Positions 24,721 to 39,168 of a DNA stretch of 64,000 bases are shown here, piece after piece (position 1 is the first letter of the stretch; every line of letters begins with the position of its first letter). Made by a program: the position numbers and the translations under genes. This stretch comes from Prosopocoilus inquinatus. Lineage: Eukaryota > Arthropoda > Insecta > Coleoptera > Lucanidae. The stretch lies in assembly GCA_036172665.1 (NCBI GenBank), contig JAYKNF010000030.1:1-64000 (forward strand), given 5' to 3'. Under the pieces are notes generated by a model. It was not told where the DNA came from, made no database searches, and was given only the letters and a program-made list of their open reading frames with translations.

Positions 24721-26407
24721 AGTTTTGAACGAAACAACACGTATTAGCGTTGTTCCTGTGATGTATCTAATCGATCCTTACTTATCTATCTTGTTATTTG
24801 ACGTTACGATGGACTGCAGTAACTTTGATTTGAGATACGAAGTTCTCGGACGCAGCAGAAGCTGGAAATAGTTTTGAACGAAATAACACGTGTTAGCGTT
24901 GTTCCTGTGATGTACCTAATCGACCCTTACTTATCTATCTTGTTATTTGACGTTACGATGGACTCCAGTAACTCCGATGGGAGATACGAAGTTCTCGGAC
25001 GCAGCAGAAGCTGGAAATAGTTTAGAACGAAATAACACGTATTAACGTTGTTCCTGTGTTGTATCTAATCTATCCTTACTTATCTATCATATTATTTGAC
25101 GTTACGATGGACTCCAGTAACTTTGATTTGAAGTACGAAGTTCTCGGACGCAGCAGAAGCTGGAAATAGTTTTGAACGAAACAACACGTATTAGCGTTGT
25201 TCCTGTGATGTATCTAATCGATCCTTACTTATCTATCTTGTTATTTGACGTTACGATGGACTCCTGTAACTTTGGTTTGAGATACGAAGTTCTCGGACGC
25301 AGCAGAAGCTGGAAATAGTTTTGAACGAAATAACACGTGTTAGCGTTGTTCCTGTGATGTATCTAATCGACCCTTACTTATCTATCTTGTTATTTGACGT
25401 TACAATGGACTCCAGTAACTTTGATTTGAAGTACGAAGTTCTCGGACGCAGCAGAAGCTGGAAATAGTTTTGAACGAAATAAAACGTATTAGCGTTGTTC
25501 CTGTGATGTATCTAATCGATCCTTACTTATCTATCATATTATTTGACGTTACGATGGACTCCAGTAACTCCGATGTGAGATACGAAGTTCTCGGACGCAG
25601 CAGAAGCTGGAAATAGTTTTGAACGAAACAACACGTATTAGCGTTGTTCCTGTGTTGTATCTAATCGATCCTTACTTATCTATCATATTATTTGACGTTA
25701 CGATGGACTCCAGTAACTTTGAATTGAAGTACGAAGTTCTCGGACGCAGCAGAAGCTGGAAATAGTTTTGAACGAAATAGCACGTGTTAGCGTTGTTCCT
25801 GTGATGTATCTAATCGACCCTTACTTATCTATCTTGTTATTTGACATTACGATGGACTCCAGTAACTTTGATTTGAAGTACGAAATTCTCGGACGCAGCA
25901 GAAGCTGGAAATAGTTTTGAACGAAATAACACGTATTAGCGTTGTTCCTGTGATGTATCTAATCGATCCTTACTTATCTATCTTGTTATTTGACGTTACG
26001 ATGGACTCCAGTAACTCCGATGTGAGATACGAATTTCTCGGACGCAGCAGAAGCTGGAAATAGTTTAGAACGAAATAACACGTATTAACGTTGTTCCTGT
26101 GTTGTATCTAATCTATCCTTACTTATCTATCATATTATTTGACGTTACGATGGACTCCAGTAACTTTGATTTGAAGTACGAAGTTCTCGGACGCAGCAGA
26201 AGCTGGAAATAGTTTTGAACGAAACAACACGTATTAGCGTTGTTCCTGTGATGTATCTAATCGATCCTTACTTATCTATCTTGTTATTTGACGTTACGAT
26301 GGACTCCTGTAACTTTGGTTTGAGATACGAAGTTCTCGGACGCAGCAGAAGCTGGAAATAGTTTTGAACGAAATAACACGTGTTAGCGTTGTTCCTGTGA
26401 TGTATCT
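24646..26407. repeat. Higher-order block H, copy 1
   Basis: 1.76 kb matching 30,814-32,575 at offset 6,168. It includes a 97-bp unit at its left edge, ACTGCAGTAAC and the TATCTAATCTATCC unit. It ends where GACCC here meets GATCC in the partner. Confidence 0.88.
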
Positions 26408-29400
26408 AATCGACCCTTACTTATCTATCTTGTTATTTGACGTTACAATGGACTCCAGTAACTCCGATGTGAGATACGAAGTTTTCGGACGCAGCAGAAG
26501 CTGGAAATAGTTTTGAACGAAACAACACGTATTAGCGTTGTTCCTGTGATGTATCTAATCGATCCTTACTTATCTATCTTGTTATTTGACGTTACGATGG
26601 ACTCCAATAACTCTGATGTGAGATACGAAGTTTTCGGACGCAGCAGAAGCTGGAAATAGTTTCGAACGAAACAACACGTATTAGCGTTGTTAATATGATG
26701 TATCTAATCGATCCTTACTTATCTATCTTGTTATTTGACGTTACGATGTACTCCAGTAACTTTGATTTGAGATACGAAATTCTCGGACGCAGCAGAAGCT
26801 GGAAATAGTTTTGAACGAAATAACATGTATTAGCGTTGTTCCTGTGATGTATCTAATCGATCCCTACTTATCTATCTTGTTATTTGACGTTACGATGGAC
26901 TCCAGTAACTCCGATGGGAGATACGAAGTTCTCGGACGCAGCAGAAGCTGGAAATAGTTTAGAACGAAATAACACGTATTAGCGTTGTTCCTTTGATGTA
27001 TCTAATCGATCCTTACTTATCTATCTTGTTATTTGACGTTACGATGGACTCCAGTAACTTTGATTTGAGATACGAATTTCTCGGACGCAGCAGAAGCTGG
27101 AAATAGTTTTGAACGAAACAACACGTATTAGCGTTGTTCCTGTGATGTATCTAATCGATCCTTACTTATCTATCTTCTTATTTGACGTTACGATGGACTC
27201 CAGTAACTTTGGTTTGAGATACGAAGTTCTCGGACGCAGCAGAAGCTGGAAATAGATTTGAACGAAATAACACGTGTTAGCGTTGTTCCTGTGATGTATC
27301 TAATCGACCCTTACTTATCTATCTTGTTATTTGACGTTACAATGGACTCCAGTAACTCCGATGTGAGATACGAAGTTTTCGGACGCAGCAGAAGCTGGAA
27401 ATAGTTTTGAACGAAATAACACGTGTTAGCGTTGTTCCTGTGATGTATCTAATCGACCCTTACTTATCTATCTTGTTATTTGACGTTACAATGGACTCCA
27501 GTAACTTTGATTTGAAGTACGAAGTTCTCGGACGCAGCAGAAGCTGGAAATAGTTTTGAACGAAATAAAACGTATTAGCGTTGTTCCTGTGATGTATCTA
27601 ATCGATCCTTACTTATCTGACGTTACGATGGACTCCAGTAACTCCGATGTGAGATACGAAGTTCTCGGACGCAGCAGAAGCTGGAAATAGTTTTGAACGA
27701 AACAACACGTATTAGCGTTGTTCCTGTGTTGTATCTAATCGATCCTTACTTATCTATCATATTATTTGACGTTACGATGGACTCCAGTAACTTTGAATTG
27801 AAGTACGAAGTTCTCGGACGCAGCAGAAGCTGGAAATAGTTTTGAACGAAACAACACGTATTAGCGTTGTTCCTGTGATGTATCTAATCGACCCTTACTT
27901 ATCTATCTTGTTATTTGACGTTACAATGGACTCCAGTAACTCCGATGTGAGATACGAATTTCTCGGACGCAGCAGAAGCTGGAAATAGTTTAGAACGAAA
28001 TAACACGTATTAACGTTGTTCCTGTGTTGTATCTAATCTATCCTTACTTATCTATCATATTATTTGACGTTACGATGGACTCCAGTAACTTTGATTTGAA
28101 GTACGAAGTTCTCGGACGCAGCAGAAGCTGGAAATAGTTTTGAACGAAACAACACGTATTAGCGTTGTTCCTGTGATGTATCTAATCGATCCTTACTTAT
28201 CTATCTTGTTATTTGACGTTACGATGGACTCCTGTAACTTTGGTTTGAGATACGAAGTTCTCGGACGCAGCAGAAGCTGGAAATAGTTTTGAACGAAATA
28301 ACACGTGTTAGCGTTGTTCCTGTGATGTATCTAATCGATCCTTACTTATCTATCTTGTTATTTGACGTTACGATGGACTCCAGTAACTTAGATTTGAGAT
28401 ACGAAGTTCTCGGACGCAGCAGAAGCTGGAAATAGTTTTGAACGAAATAACACGTGTTAGCGTTGTTCCTGTGATGTATCTAATCGACCCTTACTTATCT
28501 ATCTTGTTATTTGACGTTACAATGGACTCCAGTAACTCCGATGTGAGATACGAAGTTTTCGGACGCAGCAGAAGCTGGAAATAGTTTTGAACGAAACAAC
28601 ATGTATTAGCGTTGTTCCTGTGATGTATCTAATCGATCCTTACTTATCTATCTTGTTATTTGACGTTACGATGGACTCCAGTAACTCTGATGTGAGATAC
28701 GAAGTTTTCGGACGCAGCAGAAGCTGGATATAGTTTCGAACGAAACAACACGTATTAGCGTTGTTAATATGATGTATCTAATCGATCCTTACTTATCTAT
28801 CTTGTTATTTGACGTTACGATGTACTCCAGTAACTTTGATTTGAGATACGAAATTCTCGGACGCAGCAGAAGCTGGAAATAGTTTCGAACGAAACAACAC
28901 GTATTAGCGTAGTTCCTGTGATGTATCTATTCGATCCTTACTTATCTATCTTGTTATTTGACGTTACGATGGACTCCAGTAACTTTGATGTGAGATACGA
29001 AGTTCTCGGACGCAGCAGAAGCTGGAAATAGTTTTGAACGAAATAACACGTGTTAGCGTTGTTCCTGTGATGTATCTAATCGACCCTTCCTTATCTATCT
29101 TGTTATTTGACGTTACAATGGTCTCCAGTAACTCCGATGTGAGATACGAATTTCTCGGACGCAGCAGAAGCTGGAAATAGTTTTGAACGAAACAACACGT
29201 ATTAGCGTTGTTCCTGTGATGTATCTAATCGATCCTTACTTATCTATCTTGTTATTTGACGTTACGATGGACTCCAGTAACTTAGATTTGAGATACGAAG
29301 TTCTCGGACGCAGCAGAAGCTGGAAATAGTTTTGAACGAAATAACACGTGTTAGCGTTGTTCCTGTGATGTATCTAATCGACCCTTACTTATCTATCTTG

Positions 29401-30790
29401 TTATTTGACGTTACAATGGACTCCAGTAACTCCGATGTGAGATACGAAGTTTTCGGACGCACCAGAAGCTGGAAATAGTTTTGAACGAAACAACACGTAT
29501 TAGCGTTGTTCCTGTGATGTATCTAATCGATCCTTACTTATCTATCTTGTTATTTGACATTACGATGGACTCCAATAACTCTGATGTGAGATACGAAGTT
29601 TTCGGACGCAGCAGAAGCTGGAAATAGTTTCGAACGAAACAACACGTATTAGCGTTGTTAATATGATGTATCTAATCGATCCTTACTTATCTATCTTGTT
29701 ATTTGACGTTACGATGTACTCCAGTAACTTTGATTTGAGATACGAAATTCTCGGACGCAGCAGAAGCTGGAAATAGTTTCGAACGAAACAACACGTATTA
29801 GCGTCGTTCCTGTGATGTATCTAATCGATCCTTACTTATCTATCTTGTTATTTGACGTTACGATGGACTCCAGTAACTCCGATGGGAGATACGAAGTTCT
29901 CGGACGCAGCAGAAGCTGGAAATAGTTTAGAACGAAATAACACGTATTAGCGTTGTTCCTTTGATGTATCTAATCGATCCTTACTTATCTATCTTGTTAT
30001 TTGACGTTACGATGGACTCCAGTAACTTTGATTTGAGATACGAAGTTCTCGGACGCAGCAGAAGCTGGAAATAGTTTTGAACGAAATAACACGTGTTAGC
30101 GTTGTTCCTGTGATGTACCTAATCGACCCTTACTTATCTATCTTGTTATTTGACGTTACAATGGACTCCAGTAACTCCGATGTGAGATACGAATTTCTCG
30201 GACGCAGCAGAAGCTGGAAATAGTTTTGAACGAAACAACACGTATTAGCGTTGTTAATGTGATGTATCTAATCGATCCTTACTTATCTATCTTGTTATTT
30301 GACGTTACGATGGACTCCAGTAACTTTGATTTGAGATAAGATGTTCTCGGACGTAGCAGAAGCTGGAAATAGTTTTGAACGAAACAACACGTATTAGCGT
30401 TGTTCCTGTGTTGTATCTAATCGATCCTTACTTATCTATCATATTATTTGACGTTACGATGGACTCCAGTAACTTTGATTTGAGATACGAAGTTTTCGGA
30501 CGCAGCAGAAGCTGGAAATAGTTTTGAACGAAACAACACGTATTGGCGTTGTTCCTGTGATGTATCTAATCGATCCTTACTTATCTATCTTGTTATTTGA
30601 CGTTACGATGGACTCCAGTAACTTTGATTTGAGATACGAAGTTTTCGGACGCAGCAGAAGCTGGAAATAGTTTTGAACGAAACAACACGTATTAGCGTTG
30701 TTCCTGTGATGTATCTAATCGATCCTTACTTATCTATCTTGTTATTTGACGTTACGATGGACTGCAGTAACTTTGATTTGAGATACGAAT
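26335..30790. repeat. Higher-order block I, copy 1 (about 4.46 kb)
   Basis: The longest clean repeat I found: about 30 units matching 33,844-38,299 at a constant offset of 7,509. Rare states shared by both are the 12-bp deletion, ACAATGGTCTCC (29,121) and GTATCTATTCG. I noticed only scattered differences, such as ATAGATTTG (about 27,254), GCGTAGTTCC (about 28,907) and CGCACCAG (about 29,459) in this copy. Confidence 0.93.
27552..27688 (+). repeat. 137-bp monomer (12-bp deletion)
   Basis: Reads ACTTATCTGACGTTACG: 12 bp from the segment around positions 68-80 are missing. The only other copy is at 35,061, exactly 7,509 bp away. Confidence 0.95.
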
Positions 30791-30888
30791 TTCTCGGACG
30801 CAGCAGAACACGTGTTAGCGTTGTTCCTGTGATGTATCTAACTTTGATTTGAAGTACGAAGTTTTCGGACGCAGCAGAAGCTGGAAAT
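30669..30888 (+). repeat. Compound truncated monomer pair (26 + 52 bp deleted)
   Basis: Two units total 220 bp. A 26-bp deletion joins CGCAGCAGAA (ending at position 140) to CACGTGTTAG (position 18 of the next unit), with AA shared at the breakpoints. The next unit carries the usual 52-bp deletion. The homologous site at 38.3-39.3 kb is about 0.95 kb long with two separate 97-bp units, so this looks like a collapsed version of that stretch. Confidence 0.93.
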
Positions 30889-32575
30889 AGTTTTGAACGA
30901 AACAACACGTATTAGCGTTGTTCCTGTGATGTATCTAATCGATCCTTACTTATCTATCTTGTTATTTGACGTTACGATGGACTGCAGTAACTTTGATTTG
31001 AGATACGAAGTTCTCGGACGCAGCAGAAGCTGGAAATAGTTTTGAACGAAATAACACGTGTTAGCGTTGTTCCTGTGATGTACCTAATCGACCCTTACTT
31101 ATCTATCTTGTTATTTGACGTTACGATGGACTCCAGTAACTCCGATGGGAGATACGAAGTTCTCGGACGCAGCAGAAGCTGGAAATAGTTTAGAACGAAA
31201 TAACACGTATTAACGTTGTTCCTGTGTTGTATCTAATCTATCCTTACTTATCTATCATATTATTTGACGTTACGATGGACTCCAGTAACTTTGATTTGAA
31301 GTACGAAGTTCTCGGACGCAGCAGAAGCTGGAAATAGTTTTGAACGAAACAACACGTATTAGCGTTGTTCCTGTGATGTATCTAATCGATCCTTACTTAT
31401 CTATCTTGTTATTTGACGTTACGATGGACTCCTGTAACTTTGGTTTGAGATACGAAGTTCTCGGACGCAGCAGAAGCTGGAAATAGTTTTGAACGAAATA
31501 ACACGTGTTAGCGTTGTTCCTGTGATGTATCTAATCGACCCTTACTTATCTATCTTGTTATTTGACGTTACAATGGACTCCAGTAACTTTGATTTGAAGT
31601 ACGAAGTTCTCGGACGCAGCAGAAGCTGGAAATAGTTTTGAACGAAATAAAACGTATTAGCGTTGTTCCTGTGATGTATCTAATCGATCCTTACTTATCT
31701 ATCATATTATTTGACGTTACGATGGACTCCAGTAACTCCGATGTGAGATACGAAGTTCTCGGACGCAGCAGAAGCTGGAAATAGTTTTGAACGAAACAAC
31801 ACGTATTAGCGTTGTTCCTGTGTTGTATCTAATCGATCCTTACTTATCTATCATATTATTTGACGTTACGATGGACTCCAGTAACTTTGAATTGAAGTAC
31901 GAAGTTCTCGGACGCAGCAGAAGCTGGAAATAGTTTTGAACGAAATAGCACGTGTTAGCGTTGTTCCTGTGATGTATCTAATCGACCCTTACTTATCTAT
32001 CTTGTTATTTGACATTACGATGGACTCCAGTAACTTTGATTTGAAGTACGAAATTCTCGGACGCAGCAGAAGCTGGAAATAGTTTTGAACGAAATAACAC
32101 GTATTAGCGTTGTTCCTGTGATGTATCTAATCGATCCTTACTTATCTATCTTGTTATTTGACGTTACGATGGACTCCAGTAACTCCGATGTGAGATACGA
32201 ATTTCTCGGACGCAGCAGAAGCTGGAAATAGTTTAGAACGAAATAACACGTATTAACGTTGTTCCTGTGTTGTATCTAATCTATCCTTACTTATCTATCA
32301 TATTATTTGACGTTACGATGGACTCCAGTAACTTTGATTTGAAGTACGAAGTTCTCGGACGCAGCAGAAGCTGGAAATAGTTTTGAACGAAACAACACGT
32401 ATTAGCGTTGTTCCTGTGATGTATCTAATCGATCCTTACTTATCTATCTTGTTATTTGACGTTACGATGGACTCCTGTAACTTTGGTTTGAGATACGAAG
32501 TTCTCGGACGCAGCAGAAGCTGGAAATAGTTTTGAACGAAATAACACGTGTTAGCGTTGTTCCTGTGATGTATCT
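30814..32575. repeat. Higher-order block H, copy 2
   Basis: Partner of 24,646-26,407. It starts just after the 26-bp deletion, so that deletion marks the joint between blocks I and H. Confidence 0.88.
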
Positions 32576-32815
32576 AATCGATCCTTACTTATCTATCTTG
32601 TTATTTGACGTTACGATGGACTCCAGTAACTTAGATTTGAGATACGAAGTTCTCGGACGCAGCAGAAGCTGGAAATAGTTTTGAACGAAATAACACGTGT
32701 TAGCGTTGTTCCTGTGATGTATCTAATCGACCCTTACTTATCTATCTTGTTATTTGACGTTACAATGGACTCCAGTAACTCCGATGTGAGATACGAAGTT
32801 TTCGGACGCAGCAGA

Positions 32816-33418
32816 AGCTGGAAATAGTTTCGAACGAAACAACACGTATTAGCGTCGTTCCTGTGATGTATCTAATCGATCTTTACTTATCTATCATCTT
32901 ATTTGACGTTACGATAGACTTCAGTAACTCTGATGTGTGATACGAAGTTTTCGGACGCAGCAGAAGCTAGAAATAGTTTTGAACGAAACAACACGTCTTA
33001 GCGTTGTTCGTGTGTTGTATCTAATCGATCCTTACTTATCTATCATATTATTTGACGTTACGATGGACTCCAGTAACTTTGATTTGAAGTACGAAGTTCT
33101 CGGACGCAGCAGAAGCTGGAAATAGATTTGAACGAAATAAAACGTATTAGCGTTGTTCCTGTGATGTATCTAATCGATCCTTACTTATCTATTATATTAT
33201 TTGACGTTACGATGGACTCCAGTAACTTTGATTTGAAGTACGAAGTTCTCGGACGCAGCAGAAGCTGGAAATAGTTTTGAACGAAATAAAACGTATTAGC
33301 GTTGTTCCTGTGATGTATCCAATCGATCCTTACTTATCTATCTTGTTATTTGACATTACGATGGACTCCAGTAACTCTGATGTGAGATACGATGTTTTCG
33401 GACGCAGCAGAAGCTGGA
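32816..33418. repeat. Four-monomer block K
   Basis: Matches about 21,984-22,586 (offset 10,832) and the equivalent part of 18.9-19.5 kb. It has the rare CACGTCTTAGCG/GTTCGTGTG unit and the GATAGACTTC unit. It is the third and last full occurrence of that unit pair in the window. Confidence 0.85.
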
Positions 33419-33843
33419 AATAGTTTTGAACGAAACAACACGTATTAGCGTTGTTCCTGTGTTGTATCTATTCGATCCTTACTTATCTATCTTGTTATTT
33501 GACGTTACGATGGACTCCAGTAACTTTGATGTGAGATACGAAGTTCTCGGACGCAGCAGAAGCTGGAAATAGTTTTGAACGAAATAACACGTGTTAGCGT
33601 TGTTCCTGTGATGTATCTAATCGACCCTTCCTTATCTATCTTGTTATTTGACGTTACAATGGACTCCAGTAACTCCGATGTGAGATACGAATTTCTGGGA
33701 CGCAGCAGAAGCTGGAAATAGTTTTGAACGAAACAACACGTATTAGCGTTGTTCCTGTGATGTATCTAATCGATCCTTACTTATCTATCTTGTTATTTGA
33801 CGTTACGATGGACTCCAGTAACTTAGATTTGAGATACGAAGTT

Positions 33844-36800
33844 CTCGGACGCAGCAGAAGCTGGAAATAGTTTTGAACGAAATAACACGTGTTAGCGTTG
33901 TTCCTGTGATGTATCTAATCGACCCTTACTTATCTATCTTGTTATTTGACGTTACAATGGACTCCAGTAACTCCGATGTGAGATACGAAGTTTTCGGACG
34001 CAGCAGAAGCTGGAAATAGTTTTGAACGAAACAACACGTATTAGCGTTGTTCCTGTGATGTATCTAATCGATCCTTACTTATCTATCTTGTTATTTGACG
34101 TTACGATGGACTCCAATAACTCTGATGTGAGATACGAAGTTTTCGGACGCAGCAGAAGCTGGAAATAGTTTCGAACGAAACAACACGTATTAGCGTTGTT
34201 AATATGATGTATCTAATCGATCCTTACTTATCTATCTTGTTATTTGACGTTACGATGTACTCCAGTAACTTTGATTTGAGATACGAAATTCTCGGACGCA
34301 GCAGAAGCTGGAAATAGTTTTGAACGAAATAACATGTATTAGCGTTGTTCCTGTGATGTATCTAATCGATCCCTACTTATCTATCTTGTTATTTGACGTT
34401 ACGATGGACTCCAGTAACTCCGATGGGAGATACGAAGTTCTCGGACGCAGCAGAAGCTGGAAATAGTTTAGAACGAAATAACACGTATTAGCGTTGTTCC
34501 TTTGATGTATCTAATCGATCCTTACTTATCTATCTTGTTATTTGACGTTACGATGGACTCCAGTAACTTTGATTTGAGATACGAATTTCTCGGACGCAGC
34601 AGAAGCTGGAAATAGTTTTGAACGAAACAACACGTATTAGCGTTGTTCCTGTGATGTATCTAATCGATCCTTACTTATCTATCTTCTTATTTGACGTTAC
34701 GATGGACTCCAGTAACTTTGGTTTGAGATACGAAGTTCTCGGACGCAGCAGAAGCTGGAAATAGTTTTGAACGAAATAACACGTGTTAGCGTTGTTCCTG
34801 TGATGTATCTAATCGACCCTTACTTATCTATCTTGTTATTTGACGTTACAATGGACTCCAGTAACTCCGATGTGAGATACGAAGTTTTCGGACGCAGCAG
34901 AAGCTGGAAATAGTTTTGAACGAAATAACACGTGTTAGCGTTGTTCCTGTGATGTATCTAATCGACCCTTACTTATCTATCTTGTTATTTGACGTTACAA
35001 TGGACTCCAGTAACTTTGATTTGAAGTACGAAGTTCTCGGACGCAGCAGAAGCTGGAAATAGTTTTGAACGAAATAAAACGTATTAGCGTTGTTCCTGTG
35101 ATGTATCTAATCGATCCTTACTTATCTGACGTTACGATGGACTCCAGTAACTCCGATGTGAGATACGAAGTTCTCGGACGCAGCAGAAGCTGGAAATAGT
35201 TTTGAACGAAACAACACGTATTAGCGTTGTTCCTGTGTTGTATCTAATCGATCCTTACTTATCTATCATATTATTTGACGTTACGATGGACTCCAGTAAC
35301 TTTGAATTGAAGTACGAAGTTCTCGGACGCAGCAGAAGCTGGAAATAGTTTTGAACGAAACAACACGTATTAGCGTTGTTCCTGTGATGTATCTAATCGA
35401 CCCTTACTTATCTATCTTGTTATTTGACGTTACAATGGACTCCAGTAACTCCGATGTGAGATACGAATTTCTCGGACGCAGCAGAAGCTGGAAATAGTTT
35501 AGAACGAAATAACACGTATTAACGTTGTTCCTGTGTTGTATCTAATCTATCCTTACTTATCTATCATATTATTTGACGTTACGATGGACTCCAGTAACTT
35601 TGATTTGAAGTACGAAGTTCTCGGACGCAGCAGAAGCTGGAAATAGTTTTGAACGAAACAACACGTATTAGCGTTGTTCCTGTGATGTATCTAATCGATC
35701 CTTACTTATCTATCTTGTTATTTGACGTTACGATGGACTCCTGTAACTTTGGTTTGAGATACGAAGTTCTCGGACGCAGCAGAAGCTGGAAATAGTTTTG
35801 AACGAAATAACACGTGTTAGCGTTGTTCCTGTGATGTATCTAATCGATCCTTACTTATCTATCTTGTTATTTGACGTTACGATGGACTCCAGTAACTTAG
35901 ATTTGAGATACGAAGTTCTCGGACGCAGCAGAAGCTGGAAATAGTTTTGAACGAAATAACACGTGTTAGCGTTGTTCCTGTGATGTATCTAATCGACCCT
36001 TACTTATCTATCTTGTTATTTGACGTTACAATGGACTCCAGTAACTCCGATGTGAGATACGAAGTTTTCGGACGCAGCAGAAGCTGGAAATAGTTTTGAA
36101 CGAAACAACATGTATTAGCGTTGTTCCTGTGATGTATCTAATCGATCCTTACTTATCTATCTTGTTATTTGACGTTACGATGGACTCCAGTAACTCTGAT
36201 GTGAGATACGAAGTTTTCGGACGCAGCAGAAGCTGGATATAGTTTCGAACGAAACAACACGTATTAGCGTTGTTAATATGATGTATCTAATCGATCCTTA
36301 CTTATCTATCTTGTTATTTGACGTTACGATGTACTCCAGTAACTTTGATTTGAGATACGAAATTCTCGGACGCAGCAGAAGCTGGAAATAGTTTCGAACG
36401 AAACAACACGTATTAGCGTCGTTCCTGTGATGTATCTATTCGATCCTTACTTATCTATCTTGTTATTTGACGTTACGATGGACTCCAGTAACTTTGATGT
36501 GAGATACGAAGTTCTCGGACGCAGCAGAAGCTGGAAATAGTTTTGAACGAAATAACACGTGTTAGCGTTGTTCCTGTGATGTATCTAATCGACCCTTCCT
36601 TATCTATCTTGTTATTTGACGTTACAATGGTCTCCAGTAACTCCGATGTGAGATACGAATTTCTCGGACGCAGCAGAAGCTGGAAATAGTTTTGAACGAA
36701 ACAACACGTATTAGCGTTGTTCCTGTGATGTATCTAATCGATCCTTACTTATCTATCTTGTTATTTGACGTTACGATGGACTCCAGTAACTTAGATTTGA

Positions 36801-38299
36801 GATACGAAGTTCTCGGACGCAGCAGAAGCTGGAAATAGTTTTGAACGAAATAACACGTGTTAGCGTTGTTCCTGTGATGTATCTAATCGACCCTTACTTA
36901 TCTATCTTGTTATTTGACGTTACAATGGACTCCAGTAACTCCGATGTGAGATACGAAGTTTTCGGACGCAGCAGAAGCTGGAAATAGTTTTGAACGAAAC
37001 AACACGTATTAGCGTTGTTCCTGTGATGTATCTAATCGATCCTTACTTATCTATCTTGTTATTTGACATTACGATGGACTCCAATAACTCTGATGTGAGA
37101 TACGAAGTTTTCGGACGCAGCAGAAGCTGGAAATAGTTTCGAACGAAACAACACGTATTAGCGTTGTTAATATGATGTATCTAATCGATCCTTACTTATC
37201 TATCTTGTTATTTGACGTTACGATGTACTCCAGTAACTTTGATTTGAGATACGAAATTCTCGGACGCAGCAGAAGCTGGAAATAGTTTCGAACGAAACAA
37301 CACGTATTAGCGTCGTTCCTGTGATGTATCTAATCGATCCTTACTTATCTATCTTGTTATTTGACGTTACGATGGACTCCAGTAACTCCGATGGGAGATA
37401 CGAAGTTCTCGGACGCAGCAGAAGCTGGAAATAGTTTAGAACGAAATAACACGTATTAGCGTTGTTCCTTTGATGTATCTAATCGATCCTTACTTATCTA
37501 TCTTGTTATTTGACGTTACGATGGACTCCAGTAACTTTGATTTGAGATACGAAGTTCTCGGACGCAGCAGAAGCTGGAAATAGTTTTGAACGAAATAACA
37601 CGTGTTAGCGTTGTTCCTGTGATGTACCTAATCGACCCTTACTTATCTATCTTGTTATTTGACGTTACAATGGACTCCAGTAACTCCGATGTGAGATACG
37701 AATTTCTCGGACGCAGCAGAAGCTGGAAATAGTTTTGAACGAAACAACACGTATTAGCGTTGTTAATGTGATGTATCTAATCGATCCTTACTTATCTATC
37801 TTGTTATTTGACGTTACGATGGACTCCAGTAACTTTGATTTGAGATAAGATGTTCTCGGACGTAGCAGAAGCTGGAAATAGTTTTGAACGAAACAACACG
37901 TATTAGCGTTGTTCCTGTGTTGTATCTAATCGATCCTTACTTATCTATCATATTATTTGACGTTACGATGGACTCCAGTAACTTTGATTTGAGATACGAA
38001 GTTTTCGGACGCAGCAGAAGCTGGAAATAGTTTTGAACGAAACAACACGTATTGGCGTTGTTCCTGTGATGTATCTAATCGATCCTTACTTATCTATCTT
38101 GTTATTTGACGTTACGATGGACTCCAGTAACTTTGATTTGAGATACGAAGTTTTCGGACGCAGCAGAAGCTGGAAATAGTTTTGAACGAAACAACACGTA
38201 TTAGCGTTGTTCCTGTGATGTATCTAATCGATCCTTACTTATCTATCTTGTTATTTGACGTTACGATGGACTGCAGTAACTTTGATTTGAGATACGAAG
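33844..38299. repeat. Higher-order block I, copy 2 (about 4.46 kb)
   Basis: Partner of 26,335-30,790. It flows on into block J copy 2, whereas copy 1 ends at the compound deletion near 30,800. Confidence 0.93.
35061..35197 (+). repeat. 137-bp monomer (12-bp deletion)
   Basis: Identical deletion to 27,552-27,688. Both lie inside the 4.46-kb block repeated at offset 7,509, so the deletion predates that duplication. Confidence 0.95.
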
Positions 38300-38624
38300 T
38301 TCTCGGACGCAGCAGAAGCTGGAAATAGTTTTGAACGAAATAACACGTGTTAGCGTTGTTCCTGTGATGTACCTAATCGACCCTTACTTATCTATCTTGT
38401 TATTTGACGTTACGATGGACTCCAGTAACTCCGATGGGAGATACGAAGTTCTCGGACGCAGCAGAAGCTGGAAATAGTTTTGAACGAAATAACACGTATT
38501 AGCGTTGTTCCTGTGTTGTATCTAATCGATCCTTACTTATCTATCATATTATTTGACGTTACGATGGACTCCAGTAACTTTGATTTGAAGTACGAAGTTC
38601 TCGGACGCAGCAGAAGCTGGAAAT

Positions 38625-38721
38625 AGTTTTGAACGAAATAACACCTATTAGCGTTGTTCCTGTGATGTATCTAACTTTGATTTGAAGTACGAAGTTCTCG
38701 GACGCTGCAGAAGCTGGAAAT
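38625..38721 (+). repeat. 97-bp monomer (52-bp deletion)
   Basis: CGCTGCAG lineage, in the block copied from or to 22.5-25.0 kb (offset 14,545 from 24,080). Confidence 0.96.
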
Positions 38722-39168
38722 AGTTTTGAACGAAATAACACGTATTAGCGTTGTTCCTGTGATGTATCTAATCGATCCTTACATATCTATCATGTTATTT
38801 GACATTACGATGGACTCCAGTAACTCTGATGTGAGATACGAAGTTTTCGGACGCAGCAGAAGCTGGAAATAGTTTTGAACGAAATAACACATGTTAGCGT
38901 TGTTCCTGTGATGTATCTAATCGACCCTTACTTATCTATCTTGTCATTTGACGTTACAATGGACTCCAGTAACTCCGATGTGAGATACGAATTTCTCGGA
39001 CGCAGCAGAAGCTGGAAATAGTTTTGAACGAAATAACACCTATTAGCGTTGTTCCTGTGTTGTATCTAATCGATCCTTACTTATCTATCATATTATTTGA
39101 CGTTACGATGGACTCCAGTAACTTTGATTTGAAGTACGAAGTTCTCGGACGCAGCAGAAGCTGGAAAT

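Larger units (their letters stand above)
22470..25045. repeat. Higher-order block J, copy 1
   Basis: About 2.58 kb matching 37,015-39,590 at offset 14,545, including both closely spaced 97-bp units. Differences include AAAGAAATAACACG with CTGTAATATACC (about 23,788-23,829), CCAGTAGCTTTG (about 23,430) and TTTGAAGTTACG (about 24,553) here only. Confidence 0.9.
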
